From: Cytobacillus sp. NCCP-133
GTDB taxonomy: Bacteria; Bacillota; Bacilli; Bacillales; Cytobacillaceae
Assembly (NCBI RefSeq): GCF_026011715.1
Contig: NZ_BRVM01000009.1
Location: 1 to 64,000 of the forward strand
DNA: 64,000 bases
Reading direction: 5' to 3'
The notes under the pieces are model-generated. The model worked only from the letters and a program-made list of their open reading frames with translations. It had not been told where the DNA came from and made no database searches. Below, piece by piece: positions 1-8,187 of the stretch. Numbering within the stretch: position 1 is the stretch's first letter; every line of letters starts with the position of its first letter. Both the position numbers and the translations under genes were made by a program.

Positions 1-111
1 AGGTACTTCCATTTTACATTGAAAACGGTGGTCTTTTTTATGATTTTGATCTATTTACTACACTAGGCACCAACAAAAACACATTCGCCGCTTGCTCCAA
101 TCACAAAACTA

Positions 112-345
112 TTAATGAAAATTCATCTGCAGCTTTTGCTCTAACGAAATCACCTCTTCCTTCAATACAACTATTCGAAGGTTCAACGCTTCCCCTTCAA
201 AATAGACAAGCTCGCAATTCAGTGCATACGCTGCTATCCTTTTCATCTCCTGAAGCTTCGCCTCAATCTCATCCAAAATGCGCGCACGCTCCATACTCCA
301 TAAAAGCTGCCCTTCAAGAAATCTTAACCTTTCGTGCTTGTCCAA
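112..345 (-). CDS. Small conserved hypothetical protein, intact copy of a duplicated gene
   Basis: I do not recognise the family. The protein has about 77 residues from a TTG start at 345, which has a GGAGGGA ribosome site just upstream; the open frame extends further back but without a better start. It is charged and probably helical, with the core motif ERARILDEIEAKLQEMKRIA. A second, frameshifted copy lies at 5026-5204, after hag. The copy here is the last gene of the fliD-fliS-fliT run, so co-expression with the flagellar genes is possible but unproven. Confidence 0.55.
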   Translation of the reverse strand: MDKHERLRFLEGQLLWSMERARILDEIEAKLQEMKRIAAYALNCELVYFEGEALNLRIVVLKEEVISLEQKLQMNFH

Positions 346-490
346 GCAGATCCCTCCCTGTACTAATTCCCTCAAAAATACTTTCCTTCTTAAATATAAC
401 GTAATGGGCGGGAAGTGAAAAACGGGGAAAAAAACTTTATACTTTAGTGCTTTACAGATTGTGGGGTCAAGAATGTGGGGTCAGGCACTA
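181..490 (-). repeat. Long diverged repeat, copy A (small gene plus its upstream region)
   Basis: About 300 bp resemble 5036-5301 on the same strand. The shared part covers the 5' half of the small gene, its ribosome site and the upstream stretch ending in GTGGGGTCAGGCACT. The TGGGGTCAGGCAC tail resembles short interspersed motifs common in Bacillaceae intergenic regions (recollection, not searched). Confidence 0.6.
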
Positions 491-495
491 GCTTT

Positions 496-519
496 AGAGG
501 GACATGATTCTGTCCCTCT
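496..519 (-). terminator. Stem-loop downstream of fliT
   Basis: AGAGGGACA and TGTCCCTCT form a nine-pair stem with a short loop right after the fliT stop. There is no clear U-run on the minus strand, so it may be a stabilising 3' hairpin or a weak terminator. Confidence 0.4.
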
Positions 520-522
520 TAC

Positions 523-867
523 TTAATTCTTCTTATCCAAAAACATTCCATCCTGCGGAGAAGTGTTATATGGATTTTCATATCTTATACTCTGATGCTT
601 TTTAGCTTTTAATGAAACAATATCCCTCTTAATTTCGCCCATAACGTTTGATAGAAGAACATTTATTTTTTTATCATAAGAAAGGATCTCCTCACCCAGC
701 CGTTTTTCTTCCTCTGTAAATGGAGGCTTAAAAAACTGAAGTGACTGCTGACGCTCTACTAGTAACGCATTGATTTGCCCGATTAGCTTATCTCGGTTTT
801 CCTGCTTCGACTGCAGCAGGTTATAAAGTTTAGCGGTTTGCTGATGAACTTTTTGAACCACACTCAT
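523..867 (-). CDS. fliT: Flagellar protein FliT (FliD export chaperone)
   Basis: A helical 114-residue protein immediately after fliS, in the usual fliD-fliS-fliT order. FliT-type proteins bind the filament cap FliD in the cytoplasm and guide it to the flagellar export gate. The sequence is almost entirely charged helix with no signal peptide, as expected. The ATG at 867 overlaps the last base of the fliS stop, which implies translational coupling. The call rests mainly on position, size and composition because FliT sequences diverge strongly. Confidence 0.75.
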   Translation of the reverse strand: MSVVQKVHQQTAKLYNLLQSKQENRDKLIGQINALLVERQQSLQFFKPPFTEEEKRLGEEILSYDKKINVLLSNVMGEIKRDIVSLKAKKHQSIRYENPYNTSPQDGMFLDKKN

Positions 868-1262
868 TAAGCTTTACCGTTTTGGACGCCTTTGCGGCTT
901 TGCTGAATCATTTCTTTCCAGGCATCTCTGAATTCAACAAGGAAACCTTCCACTTCGACAAGCAGCTTGACATCGTTTTTGACATTCGCTTCGACAAGCT
1001 GGCGGAACATATAGTCATACATTCTCATTAAGTTATTGGATAGTTCAATGTCAGTATTTAATGTGATCATGAGCTCCTGAACAATGCTTTGCGTTTTCTG
1101 GATATTGGTGTTTTTCATCTCCATGTTTTGCTCTTCGATTCCCTGCTTAGCCAGCTTTATAAACTTAAGGGCCCCATTATAAAGCATAAGCGTCAATTCG
1201 GCAGGAGAAGCTTGGGTAACTGTATTTTCTTTATACGTTTTATATGGATTCGGTATAGCCAT
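867..1262 (-). CDS. fliS: Flagellin chaperone FliS
   Basis: FliS binds the C-terminus of flagellin in the cytoplasm, blocks early polymerisation and delivers it for export. The protein shows the family pattern near the N-terminus (NPYKTYKENTV, then ASPAELTLMLYNGALKFI) and four helices. The ATG at 1262 is preferred over an in-frame GTG at 1271 because GGGAG lies eight bases before the ATG. A second FliS paralogue lies at 15778-16203 beside a second flagellin, so this copy probably serves Hag (inference). Confidence 0.93.
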   Translation of the reverse strand: MAIPNPYKTYKENTVTQASPAELTLMLYNGALKFIKLAKQGIEEQNMEMKNTNIQKTQSIVQELMITLNTDIELSNNLMRMYDYMFRQLVEANVKNDVKLLVEVEGFLVEFRDAWKEMIQQSRKGVQNGKA

Positions 1263-1279
1263 TTTATTCACTCCCGCTT

Positions 1280-3457
1280 TTACTGTTGTTGGAACACACC
1301 CAGCTGCTGCATCAGGTAAGATGATTGCTGGTTCATCTTTTGGACTGCCTGCTCCATGGCCGTGAACTGTTTGTAATATTGATCTTCATATTGTTTTAAT
1401 CTGCTTTCAAAGCTTGTCATTCGTTCGTTTAAATCTTCGAGGTTTTTTCCTATCGTAAACTGGCTTTTTGTTTCGCTTCCCGCTGTATTTTCGATGTTTT
1501 GTATAGCAGTTGTCAGCGATTCACGCAGCCGTCTCGCAACCCCTTTTTGCGCGGACGTTGCACCATCTGCCGCAAAAATCTGATAAACAGCTTCAGGGTC
1601 TTCATTAATAGCTGCCTTTAATTTCTCTTCGTTGATTTCAAGCTTTCCTTTGTTGACATTATATAAATTGGTGGTGGTAATGCCGATGGCTGTCAACTGT
1701 TTATATTGATTTGCCCCTTTAAAATCAACTGAACCATAAAAATCCACACGCATTTTATCTAACACATTCATCAATGTCTGGTCCCGGCGAAGCAGGCCGC
1801 TTTTTGCCTTTTCTTCCCAGAGCTCGACTTCTTTTTCACTCATCGCTTCTTTTTGCTCGCTGTTGAGCGGAGTGAAATCACGGTAGCGGTCTTCACCAAT
1901 TTTCTTATTAATCTTTTCAATTGTCTCATTGTATTTATCGATAAACCCTTTAATGTTTTCAAACACTCTTTCGGTGTCAGTGCTTGTACCAATTGTTACA
2001 GGAGATGCATCACCAAAGGTTTCTTTTAACGTAAAGGTAACACCATTAAGAGTAAAATCATTCGTATGACGGCCTGTGTCCAGTCCATTGATTGTGAACT
2101 TGGCATCTTCTCCGCCAGCTTCATTGCGCCCGTGAAGCTGCAAAATGTTTTTGAAGAAAGGATCGTTCATAAAATTCATTTCTGTGGTACGGGTGGCCAA
2201 AGTCCCGTCCGCATTATAGGCATTTGCATTGTAATCGCCTGTTTCCGTCCGGGTAAATGTAACTTTGTCAGCATATTCATCGTAAAAAGCTGTAACACCT
2301 AAATCCGATTTCGAGATTTTCGTTAAAATCGAATCAAATGAATCGCCAGCCTTATAATTAAATGTCTCGGTTACCTGTCCTTTTGAAGTATGCGAGGTCA
2401 TTTTCGATTCGAACACAGAATAGCCGTATTCCGCTTCGATTTTTGTGCCTTCTGCCGGCTTGTCCGTAAAAATAATCTTACCACTAACTCCATCGAGAGT
2501 TACATTCCCATCATCACTCGAAAAAGTTCCATCCCCATTAGCAGTCAATTCTGCTGATGTATACGTCGTTTTGCCCGACTCGACCGCATTTCCGCTGGAA
2601 TCTTTTTTCATGCTGCCATCTGCGTTTCGTTCATATGTCGTGACGGTAATTTTCACATTTTCTGTTCCGGTGATGCCAGGATGCTTTAGCTTGAACTCAT
2701 TGCTCGAGCCTGCCGTAAAATTTTCCTTTTGCACATATTTATAAGAAAGGTCGAAACTGCTTCCGGCAGCCAATTGTTTTCCAAATGTCAGCTGGCCGGT
2801 CTCTTTGTTCACATATACCTGGTCTTCCGCAAGATTAGCCAGATCATCCGGATTTGTTGTGACCGAAAATGTATCACCAGCCGTTCCATCTGCCTTTTTC
2901 ACCTGGATCACTGTATTGTCAATACTTTGAATGGTTCCCCCGGATAGGTCCTCTAGCTTTGCAGTTTTACTTGCTGCAGATAGTTTGACATTTTCCGTTA
3001 TGCCATCTATGTCCGTCCTCTTCCAATTAAAATTGCCTATATCACCCGAAAACTTACCCTGCAAAGAGTAAATGCTGACCTTTGTGTCAATCTTCCCGCC
3101 GCTTCCGGAAATTGTATTTTCACTTGCATTCGTCGCCACAGTCGCAAGGCGCTCGACTTTATTAAATGTATAGGATGTGTTGCCTGCGGTTGAGTCTGCT
3201 TTTGCAGAAATTCTATTATCATTCGAAGAAGTGGCATTCTTCGCAAGGAAAGTTGTGCTTAAGCGCATTTTCAGCGTTTCTTCACGCAGTGAAAAAAGAA
3301 GTGTATTCATTTCACGGTAATTATCCCGCTTCCATTCCAATGTCTGCTTTTTCTGCGCCATTTTATCATATGGTACACGCTTTGCCCGTATCATGTCCTG
3401 GACGATGCTGTCAATGTCCATTCCAGTGGCCAGGCCGCTGATTCTTAATCCAGCCAA
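1280..3457 (-). CDS. fliD: Flagellar filament cap FliD (HAP2), enlarged
   Basis: FliD caps the growing filament and folds flagellin subunits at the tip. The N-terminal part (ISGLATGMDIDSIVQDMI) and the C-terminal coiled segment ending in MQQLGVFQQQ are classical HAP2 ends. At 725 residues it is much longer than the roughly 500-residue B. subtilis protein. The extra length lies in the surface-exposed middle, roughly residues 150-370, which is threonine/serine-rich and beta-like. The start is TTG at 3457 with GGGAGGATCTCAA upstream. flaG precedes it and fliS follows within 20 bp, so the three form one unit. Confidence 0.95.
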   Translation of the reverse strand: MAGLRISGLATGMDIDSIVQDMIRAKRVPYDKMAQKKQTLEWKRDNYREMNTLLFSLREETLKMRLSTTFLAKNATSSNDNRISAKADSTAGNTSYTFNKVERLATVATNASENTISGSGGKIDTKVSIYSLQGKFSGDIGNFNWKRTDIDGITENVKLSAASKTAKLEDLSGGTIQSIDNTVIQVKKADGTAGDTFSVTTNPDDLANLAEDQVYVNKETGQLTFGKQLAAGSSFDLSYKYVQKENFTAGSSNEFKLKHPGITGTENVKITVTTYERNADGSMKKDSSGNAVESGKTTYTSAELTANGDGTFSSDDGNVTLDGVSGKIIFTDKPAEGTKIEAEYGYSVFESKMTSHTSKGQVTETFNYKAGDSFDSILTKISKSDLGVTAFYDEYADKVTFTRTETGDYNANAYNADGTLATRTTEMNFMNDPFFKNILQLHGRNEAGGEDAKFTINGLDTGRHTNDFTLNGVTFTLKETFGDASPVTIGTSTDTERVFENIKGFIDKYNETIEKINKKIGEDRYRDFTPLNSEQKEAMSEKEVELWEEKAKSGLLRRDQTLMNVLDKMRVDFYGSVDFKGANQYKQLTAIGITTTNLYNVNKGKLEINEEKLKAAINEDPEAVYQIFAADGATSAQKGVARRLRESLTTAIQNIENTAGSETKSQFTIGKNLEDLNERMTSFESRLKQYEDQYYKQFTAMEQAVQKMNQQSSYLMQQLGVFQQQ

Positions 3458-3579
3458 TTGAGATCCTCCCTTTCATCATGGAGATTATCCTTTTCATCAT
3501 ATATCCTTTTTATCGGCAGGAAACTTCAGGTTTCAAGGTTTTCCGCAAAAGAAAAAGAAGAGTTTATCACCCTTCTCTC

Positions 3580-3936
3580 TCAAGCCTTTTTATCCATTAA
3601 AATACCTGTAAATTCAGTAATTCTTGCCATCAAGTCCAAAAATTCCTTTGGAGGGATTTCCTTTACGACTTCCTTTGTTTTCTGATCGACAACTTCGACA
3701 TAATATCTGTCTGTTTCTTCATGAAGATTGAATTTTAATGAAGTTAAGTTTACTTCAAGGAGCTTGTTCATGCTGTCGACCTGTGTTTCTACTTTGTCTT
3801 TTGCTGGAAGAACGGATGCTTGGTCTTTCTCCTGCTCTCTTTTTTGAACTGTTTCATTCCCCGGCATACTTTCTGCTGACTTGCTTAGCTGTGTACTGAC
3901 TGAAGGCTGGGCAGGGATTTTTTGTGTGATTTCCAT
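3580..3936 (-). CDS. flaG: Flagellar protein FlaG (YvyC)
   Basis: The C-terminal half (YYVEVVDQKTKEVVKEIPPK, then FLDLMARITEFTGILMD) is the FlaG domain; the first 50 residues are a polar linker. FlaG proteins are encoded upstream of fliD and affect filament length. ATG 3936 is chosen because GGAGGG sits eight bases upstream; an in-frame ATG at 3951 overlaps that ribosome site and is unlikely. A sigma-D-like promoter lies just upstream, so this is probably the first gene of the flaG-fliD-fliS-fliT unit. Confidence 0.9.
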   Translation of the reverse strand: MEITQKIPAQPSVSTQLSKSAESMPGNETVQKREQEKDQASVLPAKDKVETQVDSMNKLLEVNLTSLKFNLHEETDRYYVEVVDQKTKEVVKEIPPKEFLDLMARITEFTGILMDKKA

Positions 3937-3969
3937 TATTATTCCCTCCATAAATAACCCTTTTTTTTT

Positions 3970-3997
3970 ATATCGTCAGTACAGTCTGTTTCTTTTA
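3970..3997 (-). promoter_or_regulatory. Sigma-D-like promoter for flaG-fliD-fliS-fliT
   Basis: On the minus strand TAAA is followed after 16 bases by GACGATAT, close to the sigma-D consensus TAAA-N15-GCCGATAT. It lies about 35 bases before the flaG start. Confidence 0.6.
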
Positions 3998-4067
3998 GAG
4001 CCTGTTCTTTTTAAGTTTTCGACAATTATTATCAATAAAATGATGTTTTTTCTATTCAATTTAGCCC

Positions 4068-4250
4068 GTTGATTTCCGCTGTGGGCACTTGCTTTCCGCG
4101 GGGAGGAACAGGAACCTCCTCGGCTTCGCCTGTGGGGTCTCCCGCTCCCTCTCCTCCCGCAGGACATTGAATAAGCTTCCTCGAATGAACACCGCACGAA
4201 GGAAATGCGTCAGCATTTTCGAGGATCAAGTGCCCTCCGCTCCAATCAAC
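4068..4250. repeat. Bacillaceae intergenic repeat with inverted ends
   Basis: A GC-rich 183-bp element starts GTTGATTTCCGCTGTGGGCA and ends with an imperfect inverted copy of the same sequence (AAGTGCCCTCCGCTCCAATC, then AAC). The interior holds further complementary blocks, such as TTTCCGCGGGGAGG and GGGTCTCCCGC. It resembles a widespread intergenic repeat of Bacillaceae (from memory, not searched). It separates yjfB from flaG and codes for nothing credible. Confidence 0.75.
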
Positions 4251-4299
4251 TCAGCATATTGAACTGAGTATATATAAGAAACAAACTAAAAAAAGGGCT

Positions 4300-4325
4300 A
4301 AAAAAAGCAACCTATCCCGGCTGCT
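4300..4325 (-). terminator. Intrinsic terminator after yjfB
   Basis: On the minus strand AGCAGCC, loop GGGATA, GGTTGCT form a seven-pair stem followed directly by a run of T, ten bases after the yjfB stop. Confidence 0.75.
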
Positions 4326-4333
4326 CTTGTAAG

Positions 4334-4534
4334 TTACCCTTTGAAATCGATATTCCCCCCCAAATGCGGCTGGGCTATGTGCTGAAGGGCCGCGACATCT
4401 GCTGAGGCCATCATTTTGGTTAATCCATCAGCACCTTGCAGCGTCTGATCCATCGCTTGCTTCATGACTGAAAGAGAAGCCTGCTGCTGAACCTGGCCCT
4501 GACTGAGTGCCATGGAAAGTAGGGCAATGTCCAT
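4334..4534 (-). CDS. yjfB: YjfB-family putative motility protein
   Basis: A 66-residue protein beginning MDIALLSMALSQGQVQQQAS and continuing VMKQAMDQTLQGADGLTKMM, the pattern of the YjfB family, small proteins annotated as putative motility proteins and associated with the sigma-D regulon. No transmembrane segment is visible and the molecular role is unknown. AAAGGA lies upstream of ATG 4534. The upstream gene ends 26 bp away and a terminator follows, so it closes a small transcription unit downstream of hag. Confidence 0.8.
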   Translation of the reverse strand: MDIALLSMALSQGQVQQQASLSVMKQAMDQTLQGADGLTKMMASADVAALQHIAQPHLGGNIDFKG

Positions 4535-4560
4535 CCTAACACGTCCTTTTCTTTAATCGA

Positions 4561-4929
4561 TTATGAAACTAAAAAAGGCTGGAATGCTTGCTCAAGTTCT
4601 GCTTTTAACTTTTTAAACTGGGGAACAAGCGTAAACTGAAGAACTTCCTGCACTTTCGCATCGTTCTTTTCCTCAAACACACTGACGACTAGCTCAGCTG
4701 CCTTGCTGACATCCGCTTGTCTAACCGGAATTGATTCATTGCCCAATTCACGAATGGCTGGTTCAATCGTTCTCCAAATAGTTGTGTACGCAAGCAGCAC
4801 ATCTTCAAACATGAGAATGGATTGCTCATGCTTTCCCTCCCCTATAAGCTTCTGGATATGCTGTAAACCTTCAAGAACCGTCTCAGCAAGTTCCTGAGAC
4901 TTTTTCATCACTTCGATGTATTTTTCCAT
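4561..4929 (-). CDS. Hypothetical helical protein in flagellar cluster
   Basis: I do not recognise this family by name. The 122 residues look like an all-helical cytoplasmic protein (MEKYIEVMKKSQELAETVLE, then a second amphipathic part near residues 75-115). There is no signal peptide or cysteine. AGGACG lies upstream of ATG 4929. The size and four-helix look resemble small flagellar export chaperones, and its place between hag and yjfB fits such a role, but this is inference only. Confidence 0.7.
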   Translation of the reverse strand: MEKYIEVMKKSQELAETVLEGLQHIQKLIGEGKHEQSILMFEDVLLAYTTIWRTIEPAIRELGNESIPVRQADVSKAAELVVSVFEEKNDAKVQEVLQFTLVPQFKKLKAELEQAFQPFLVS

Positions 4930-5025
4930 TATGTCGTCCTGCCTTTGTAAGATTTTCTATGTATCTTAAACTTAATATCGGTAGAAACTCAATGAAGTTT
5001 AGCATGATCAAATAGAAGAGTCCTA

Positions 5026-5204
5026 TCAATCGAAGATGCAATGCTTCCCTTCAGAATATGAAAACTCGCCATCCAGCGCAACCTCCGCTATCCGTTTCAT
5101 GTCCTGAAGCTTCGCCTCAATCTCATCCAAAACGCGGGCACGCTCCAGCTCCATAACAACTGATCCTCGAGGAATCTTAACCTTTCCTGATTCTCCTTGT
5201 CCAT
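5026..5204 (-). pseudogene. Frameshifted copy of the small gene at 112-345
   Basis: ATG 5204 has a strong AGGAGG site and starts MDKENQERLRFLEDQLLWS, matching the intact copy. Near 5142-5146 one base is missing (the intact copy reads AGTATGGAG; here AGCTGGAG), so this frame runs out into a TGA near 5098. The other frame carries the matching ERARVLDEIEAKLQDMKRIA. So this copy is broken by a single deletion, unless a sequencing error or programmed shift is involved. Confidence 0.7.
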
Positions 5205-5301
5205 GCAGACTCCTCCTTGTACTAATATCAGAAAATATATGAAAACTGGGAAAGTGAACCACTATACTTTAGCGCTTTACAGATTGTGGGGTCAGGCACC
5301 A
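5036..5301 (-). repeat. Long diverged repeat, copy B
   Basis: The partner of 181-490. It shares the small-gene 5' half, the ribosome site and the upstream CTTTACAGATTGTGGGGTCA stretch. It lies directly downstream of the hag terminator, so the two copies bracket the hag-distal end of the flagellar cluster. Confidence 0.6.
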
Positions 5302-5307
5302 GCATTA

Positions 5308-5347
5308 AGGAAAGAAGGACTCCAACAATAATGCTGAAGTCCTTCTT
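5308..5347 (-). terminator. Terminator hairpin after hag
   Basis: AAGAAGGACT and AGTCCTTCTT form a ten-pair stem 20 bases after the hag stop. The T-rich tail (TTTCCTTAATG) is modest. Confidence 0.6.
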
Positions 5348-5366
5348 ATTAATTATATTGGTTTAA

Positions 5367-7358
5367 TTATCCTAATAATTGTAGTACTGATTGTGGCTTT
5401 TGGTTAGCTTGAGCAAGCATAGCTTGAGAAGCTTGACCCAGGATGTTAGCACGAGTCATTTCCATTACTTCTTTAGCCATGTCTACGTCACGGATACGAG
5501 ACTCAGCTGCTTGTAAGTTCTCAGAAGAGTTGCTTAAGTTAGAAATTGTGTGTTCTAAACGATTTTGGAATGCACCAAGGTTAGAACGTTGGCTAGAAAT
5601 AGTCTCGATTGCATCATTAATAACACTAATTGCTGCTTGAGCCTTTTCATTGCTTGATACATCTAAAGCAAACTCAGTATTGGCAGAATCAGTACCATTT
5701 GTAACGTTAGCAATAGCAACAAAACTAGCTTCTGAACCATTACTAGCTTTTATAGTAGCACTTGCTTCATCGCCACTAATTTTTAAAGCTTTAGAACGCA
5801 TATCATCAATTTCAATAGTCATACCTTGACCTGAGTTAGATCCAACTTGGAAAGTAGCTTGGAAATTGTCTTTTCCAAAATTATTTGTACTAATTTCTGG
5901 TCCTTCAATTGATTCTTCACCAGCTTTTTGTTCAAGGTACATTCTGCTACCTGAAATCGTAACATTATACTTGTCTTTTAAATCGCTGTTTGATTCAATT
6001 GCATTTTTAAGATTCAATGTTTGTTGCTCTAGTGAATCTGATTTTAGCATTGCTGTTCCATCGGCTAGTCCTGGGTCATTTAATTTATCAGTAACTTTGA
6101 TATCTACTCCGTCAATAGTGTATTTCCCACCTACTGCAACCTCAGTTACATCAAATGCATATTGACCGGAAATAGCAGTGTTATTTGCTAACACAGCGTT
6201 TCCTACTACATCAGCTCCAGTACCAGTGTTTCCAGTAGCTTCACCTATTTTTTCAGTTAAACGAATCGTATCTCCGTCAACAGTTGCATCAAAACGCGTA
6301 CCAAGAGCTGAATTAGCGTTAATAGCAGCTGCTAAACTAATTGCTTGCTCTTCAGGATTTGTCCCAATATTAAATTGACCATCGCTAGCATTAGCCCCAT
6401 CAGCTACCGCAGTAAATGTTTCACCACCAATGGTAATTGTAGATCCAACTGCTTGAAATGCATCTTCAATTTTGTATTCATATGCACCACGTACTTCAGC
6501 AATACTGGCAGTACCTTGAGTAGTTCCAATGTCACCAGCACCAGTCAATGTATTGGATAATGTTGTTGCATTACCAGTAGCTTGACCTGTTTTTTCAGTT
6601 AAAATTACTGATCCTGCTGTAGTCGTAGTGTCTACACTATACCTTTCACTCAATTTATCGTTTGCTGCAATTGCTGCCCCCAAACTATTTGCTAAGTCTG
6701 TGGCATTTGCCCCTTTATTTACCTGTCCTAATGAAGCATCTGCACCACTGGCAACAATTGTAAATACTTCACCATCAACAGTAATTGTATCGTTAGCAGC
6801 AATTGCAGCATCCCAAGTCACTGCTAATGTTGCTTCCCCAGCTTGTTCTGCTACAGAACCTGTTATCGTAGACATCGCCGAAATAGAACCCGCTTGTGCT
6901 CCCGCAAGTCTCTCATTAACTGCAACTTCGTTAACTTCTCCGCCACCGTTTAGTAGTTTTTGTGTATTAAATTCAGTCGTATTACCAATACGGTTAATTT
7001 CAGAAGTTAAAGCATTCATTTCTTTCTGAATTTCTTTGCGGTCTACTTCTACGTTCGTATCGTTTGATGCTTGTGTAGCAAGCTCACGCATACGTTGAAG
7101 AATGTTATGAGTTTCTTGAAGCGCACCCTCAGCTGTTTGGATCATTGAGATACCATCTTGAGAGTTACGGCTTGCTTGGTCTAAACCACGAACTTGTGCA
7201 CGCATTTTTTCAGAGATTGCTAGACCAGCAGCATCGTCTCCTGCACGGTTAATACGAAGTCCTGAAGATAGCTTCTCCATTGCCTTTGCACCTTGTGCAT
7301 TGTTAGCGCCCATCTGACGGTAAGTATTCAACGCCGGAATATTGTTGTTAATAATCAT
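5367..7358 (-). CDS. hag: Flagellin Hag, enlarged central domain
   Basis: The filament subunit, exported and polymerised outside the cell. Residues 1-140 ([32 protein letters not shown]) and the last 95 (RIRDVDMAKEVMEMTRANIL, ending QSVLQLLG) are canonical D0/D1 regions. The middle is much longer than in B. subtilis Hag (about 300 residues in total there; 663 here). It contains three modules of about 75-85 residues with the pattern ITVDGEVFTI ... LAAAIxAN ... LTEKTGxATG, typical of the flagellin hook-IN motif. The leader carries CsrA-binding features and a sigma-D promoter, and csrA-fliW lie immediately upstream. Confidence 0.96.
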   Translation of the reverse strand: MIINNNIPALNTYRQMGANNAQGAKAMEKLSSGLRINRAGDDAAGLAISEKMRAQVRGLDQASRNSQDGISMIQTAEGALQETHNILQRMRELATQASNDTNVEVDRKEIQKEMNALTSEINRIGNTTEFNTQKLLNGGGEVNEVAVNERLAGAQAGSISAMSTITGSVAEQAGEATLAVTWDAAIAANDTITVDGEVFTIVASGADASLGQVNKGANATDLANSLGAAIAANDKLSERYSVDTTTTAGSVILTEKTGQATGNATTLSNTLTGAGDIGTTQGTASIAEVRGAYEYKIEDAFQAVGSTITIGGETFTAVADGANASDGQFNIGTNPEEQAISLAAAINANSALGTRFDATVDGDTIRLTEKIGEATGNTGTGADVVGNAVLANNTAISGQYAFDVTEVAVGGKYTIDGVDIKVTDKLNDPGLADGTAMLKSDSLEQQTLNLKNAIESNSDLKDKYNVTISGSRMYLEQKAGEESIEGPEISTNNFGKDNFQATFQVGSNSGQGMTIEIDDMRSKALKISGDEASATIKASNGSEASFVAIANVTNGTDSANTEFALDVSSNEKAQAAISVINDAIETISSQRSNLGAFQNRLEHTISNLSNSSENLQAAESRIRDVDMAKEVMEMTRANILGQASQAMLAQANQKPQSVLQLLG

Positions 7359-7367
7359 TATTCATTT

Positions 7368-7401
7368 CCTCCTTGATTTCCATTTCCCCACATCCATGTG
7401 G
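7368..7401 (-). promoter_or_regulatory. CsrA-binding sites in the hag leader
   Basis: On the minus strand CCACA-TGGA-TGTGG (7388-7401) is a five-pair hairpin with GGA in its loop, the classic CsrA target. A second GGA lies in the ribosome site AAGGAGG (7368-7374), nine bases before the hag ATG. This matches the two-site arrangement by which CsrA represses hag translation in B. subtilis, relieved when FliW sequesters CsrA. Confidence 0.75.
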
Positions 7402-7455
7402 TTCCAACAAAATAATCACAGCGGCCGTCTGCTTTTATTTTGTTTTACAATGATT

Positions 7456-7482
7456 ATATCGGTCTTTTTTACTGGTTATTTA
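7456..7482 (-). promoter_or_regulatory. Sigma-D promoter of hag
   Basis: TAAA, 15 bases, then ACCGATAT on the minus strand: seven of eight -10 bases and ideal spacing for sigma-D. It lies between csrA and hag, giving a leader of roughly 90 bases that includes the CsrA hairpin. Confidence 0.85.
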
Positions 7483-7492
7483 ATAGATATTG

Positions 7493-7720
7493 TCATTTTT
7501 TTAATTGTTTTGTAAAACTTTCTAGAATGTTGATGGATAGCTCGGCTGCTTGCTTGTTTTCCTCCTGTATGGCGAGGTAGATTTCCTGGCGGTGGATGTC
7601 GATATTTTTTGGTGCATCTATGCCGATTTTGATTTGGTCGCCGTCGATGCTGAGGATTTTGATTGTGATATCATCCCCGATGCGGATGGCTTCGTTTGAT
7701 TTTCTGGTTAGGACTAGCAT
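7493..7720 (-). CDS. csrA: Translational regulator CsrA
   Basis: The 75-residue protein begins [20 protein letters not shown] and contains [19 protein letters not shown], the two RNA-contacting beta strands of CsrA. It binds GGA motifs in mRNA leaders; the obvious target here is the hag leader immediately downstream. fliW ends one base before, so the antagonist pair FliW-CsrA is co-translated. The C-terminal extension of about 20 residues is a normal length for Gram-positive CsrA. Confidence 0.96.
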   Translation of the reverse strand: MLVLTRKSNEAIRIGDDITIKILSIDGDQIKIGIDAPKNIDIHRQEIYLAIQEENKQAAELSINILESFTKQLKK

Positions 7721-7721
7721 G

Positions 7722-8171
7722 TTAGCGCCACTCCCCTACAGAGGATTTTTTCTGGAACAGTCCGTGTCTTGTGTGGTAATCAGCTTCGTTTAGGACGATT
7801 TGCTTTCCGAGTTTTTGCTTGCTGTTAATAATAACAGGGCCTTTTAGGTTGATGGTGGTTTGGTCGAACGGCTCTTTTACCGTCAGGATTCCGAAAATAA
7901 CGACATCTTCTTTGTTTTCAATTTTCAATTTTTCAATAGCTGAATCTGATAACTCAATTTGATAATCCGGAAAAAAGGTGAATGGACTTGTGACTAAGAA
8001 AGCAACTGCTGGTGCAACGGTTGATTGAAGGACGAAGTAAGCTGAGTTTTCACCAAGTTCTAATAGGATAAATTTCTTTTCGTCTTCGAAGCTTGGAATG
8101 CCGTCTGCGAACGTGATGATGTTTTCCGGATTGATTTCTGTTTCTCCGTGATATTTCGTTTGTATGTTCAT
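7722..8171 (-). CDS. fliW: Flagellar assembly factor FliW
   Basis: FliW binds cytoplasmic flagellin or CsrA; when flagellin is exported, FliW frees itself to inhibit CsrA and so allows hag translation. The protein shows the family pattern [20 protein letters not shown] near residues 20-40 and [20 protein letters not shown] near 95-115. ATG 8171 ([13 protein letters not shown]) is the natural start, with GGTGAAACC before it; the frame extends upstream to 8207 without conserved sequence. It is coupled to csrA downstream. Confidence 0.94.
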   Translation of the reverse strand: MNIQTKYHGETEINPENIITFADGIPSFEDEKKFILLELGENSAYFVLQSTVAPAVAFLVTSPFTFFPDYQIELSDSAIEKLKIENKEDVVIFGILTVKEPFDQTTINLKGPVIINSKQKLGKQIVLNEADYHTRHGLFQKKSSVGEWR

Positions 8172-8187
8172 GGTTTCACCGTTCTTT

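Noticed and set aside
3976..4197. 73-codon minus-strand open frame
   Set aside because: It runs through the Bacillaceae intergenic repeat, has arginine/serine-rich composition and no ribosome site.
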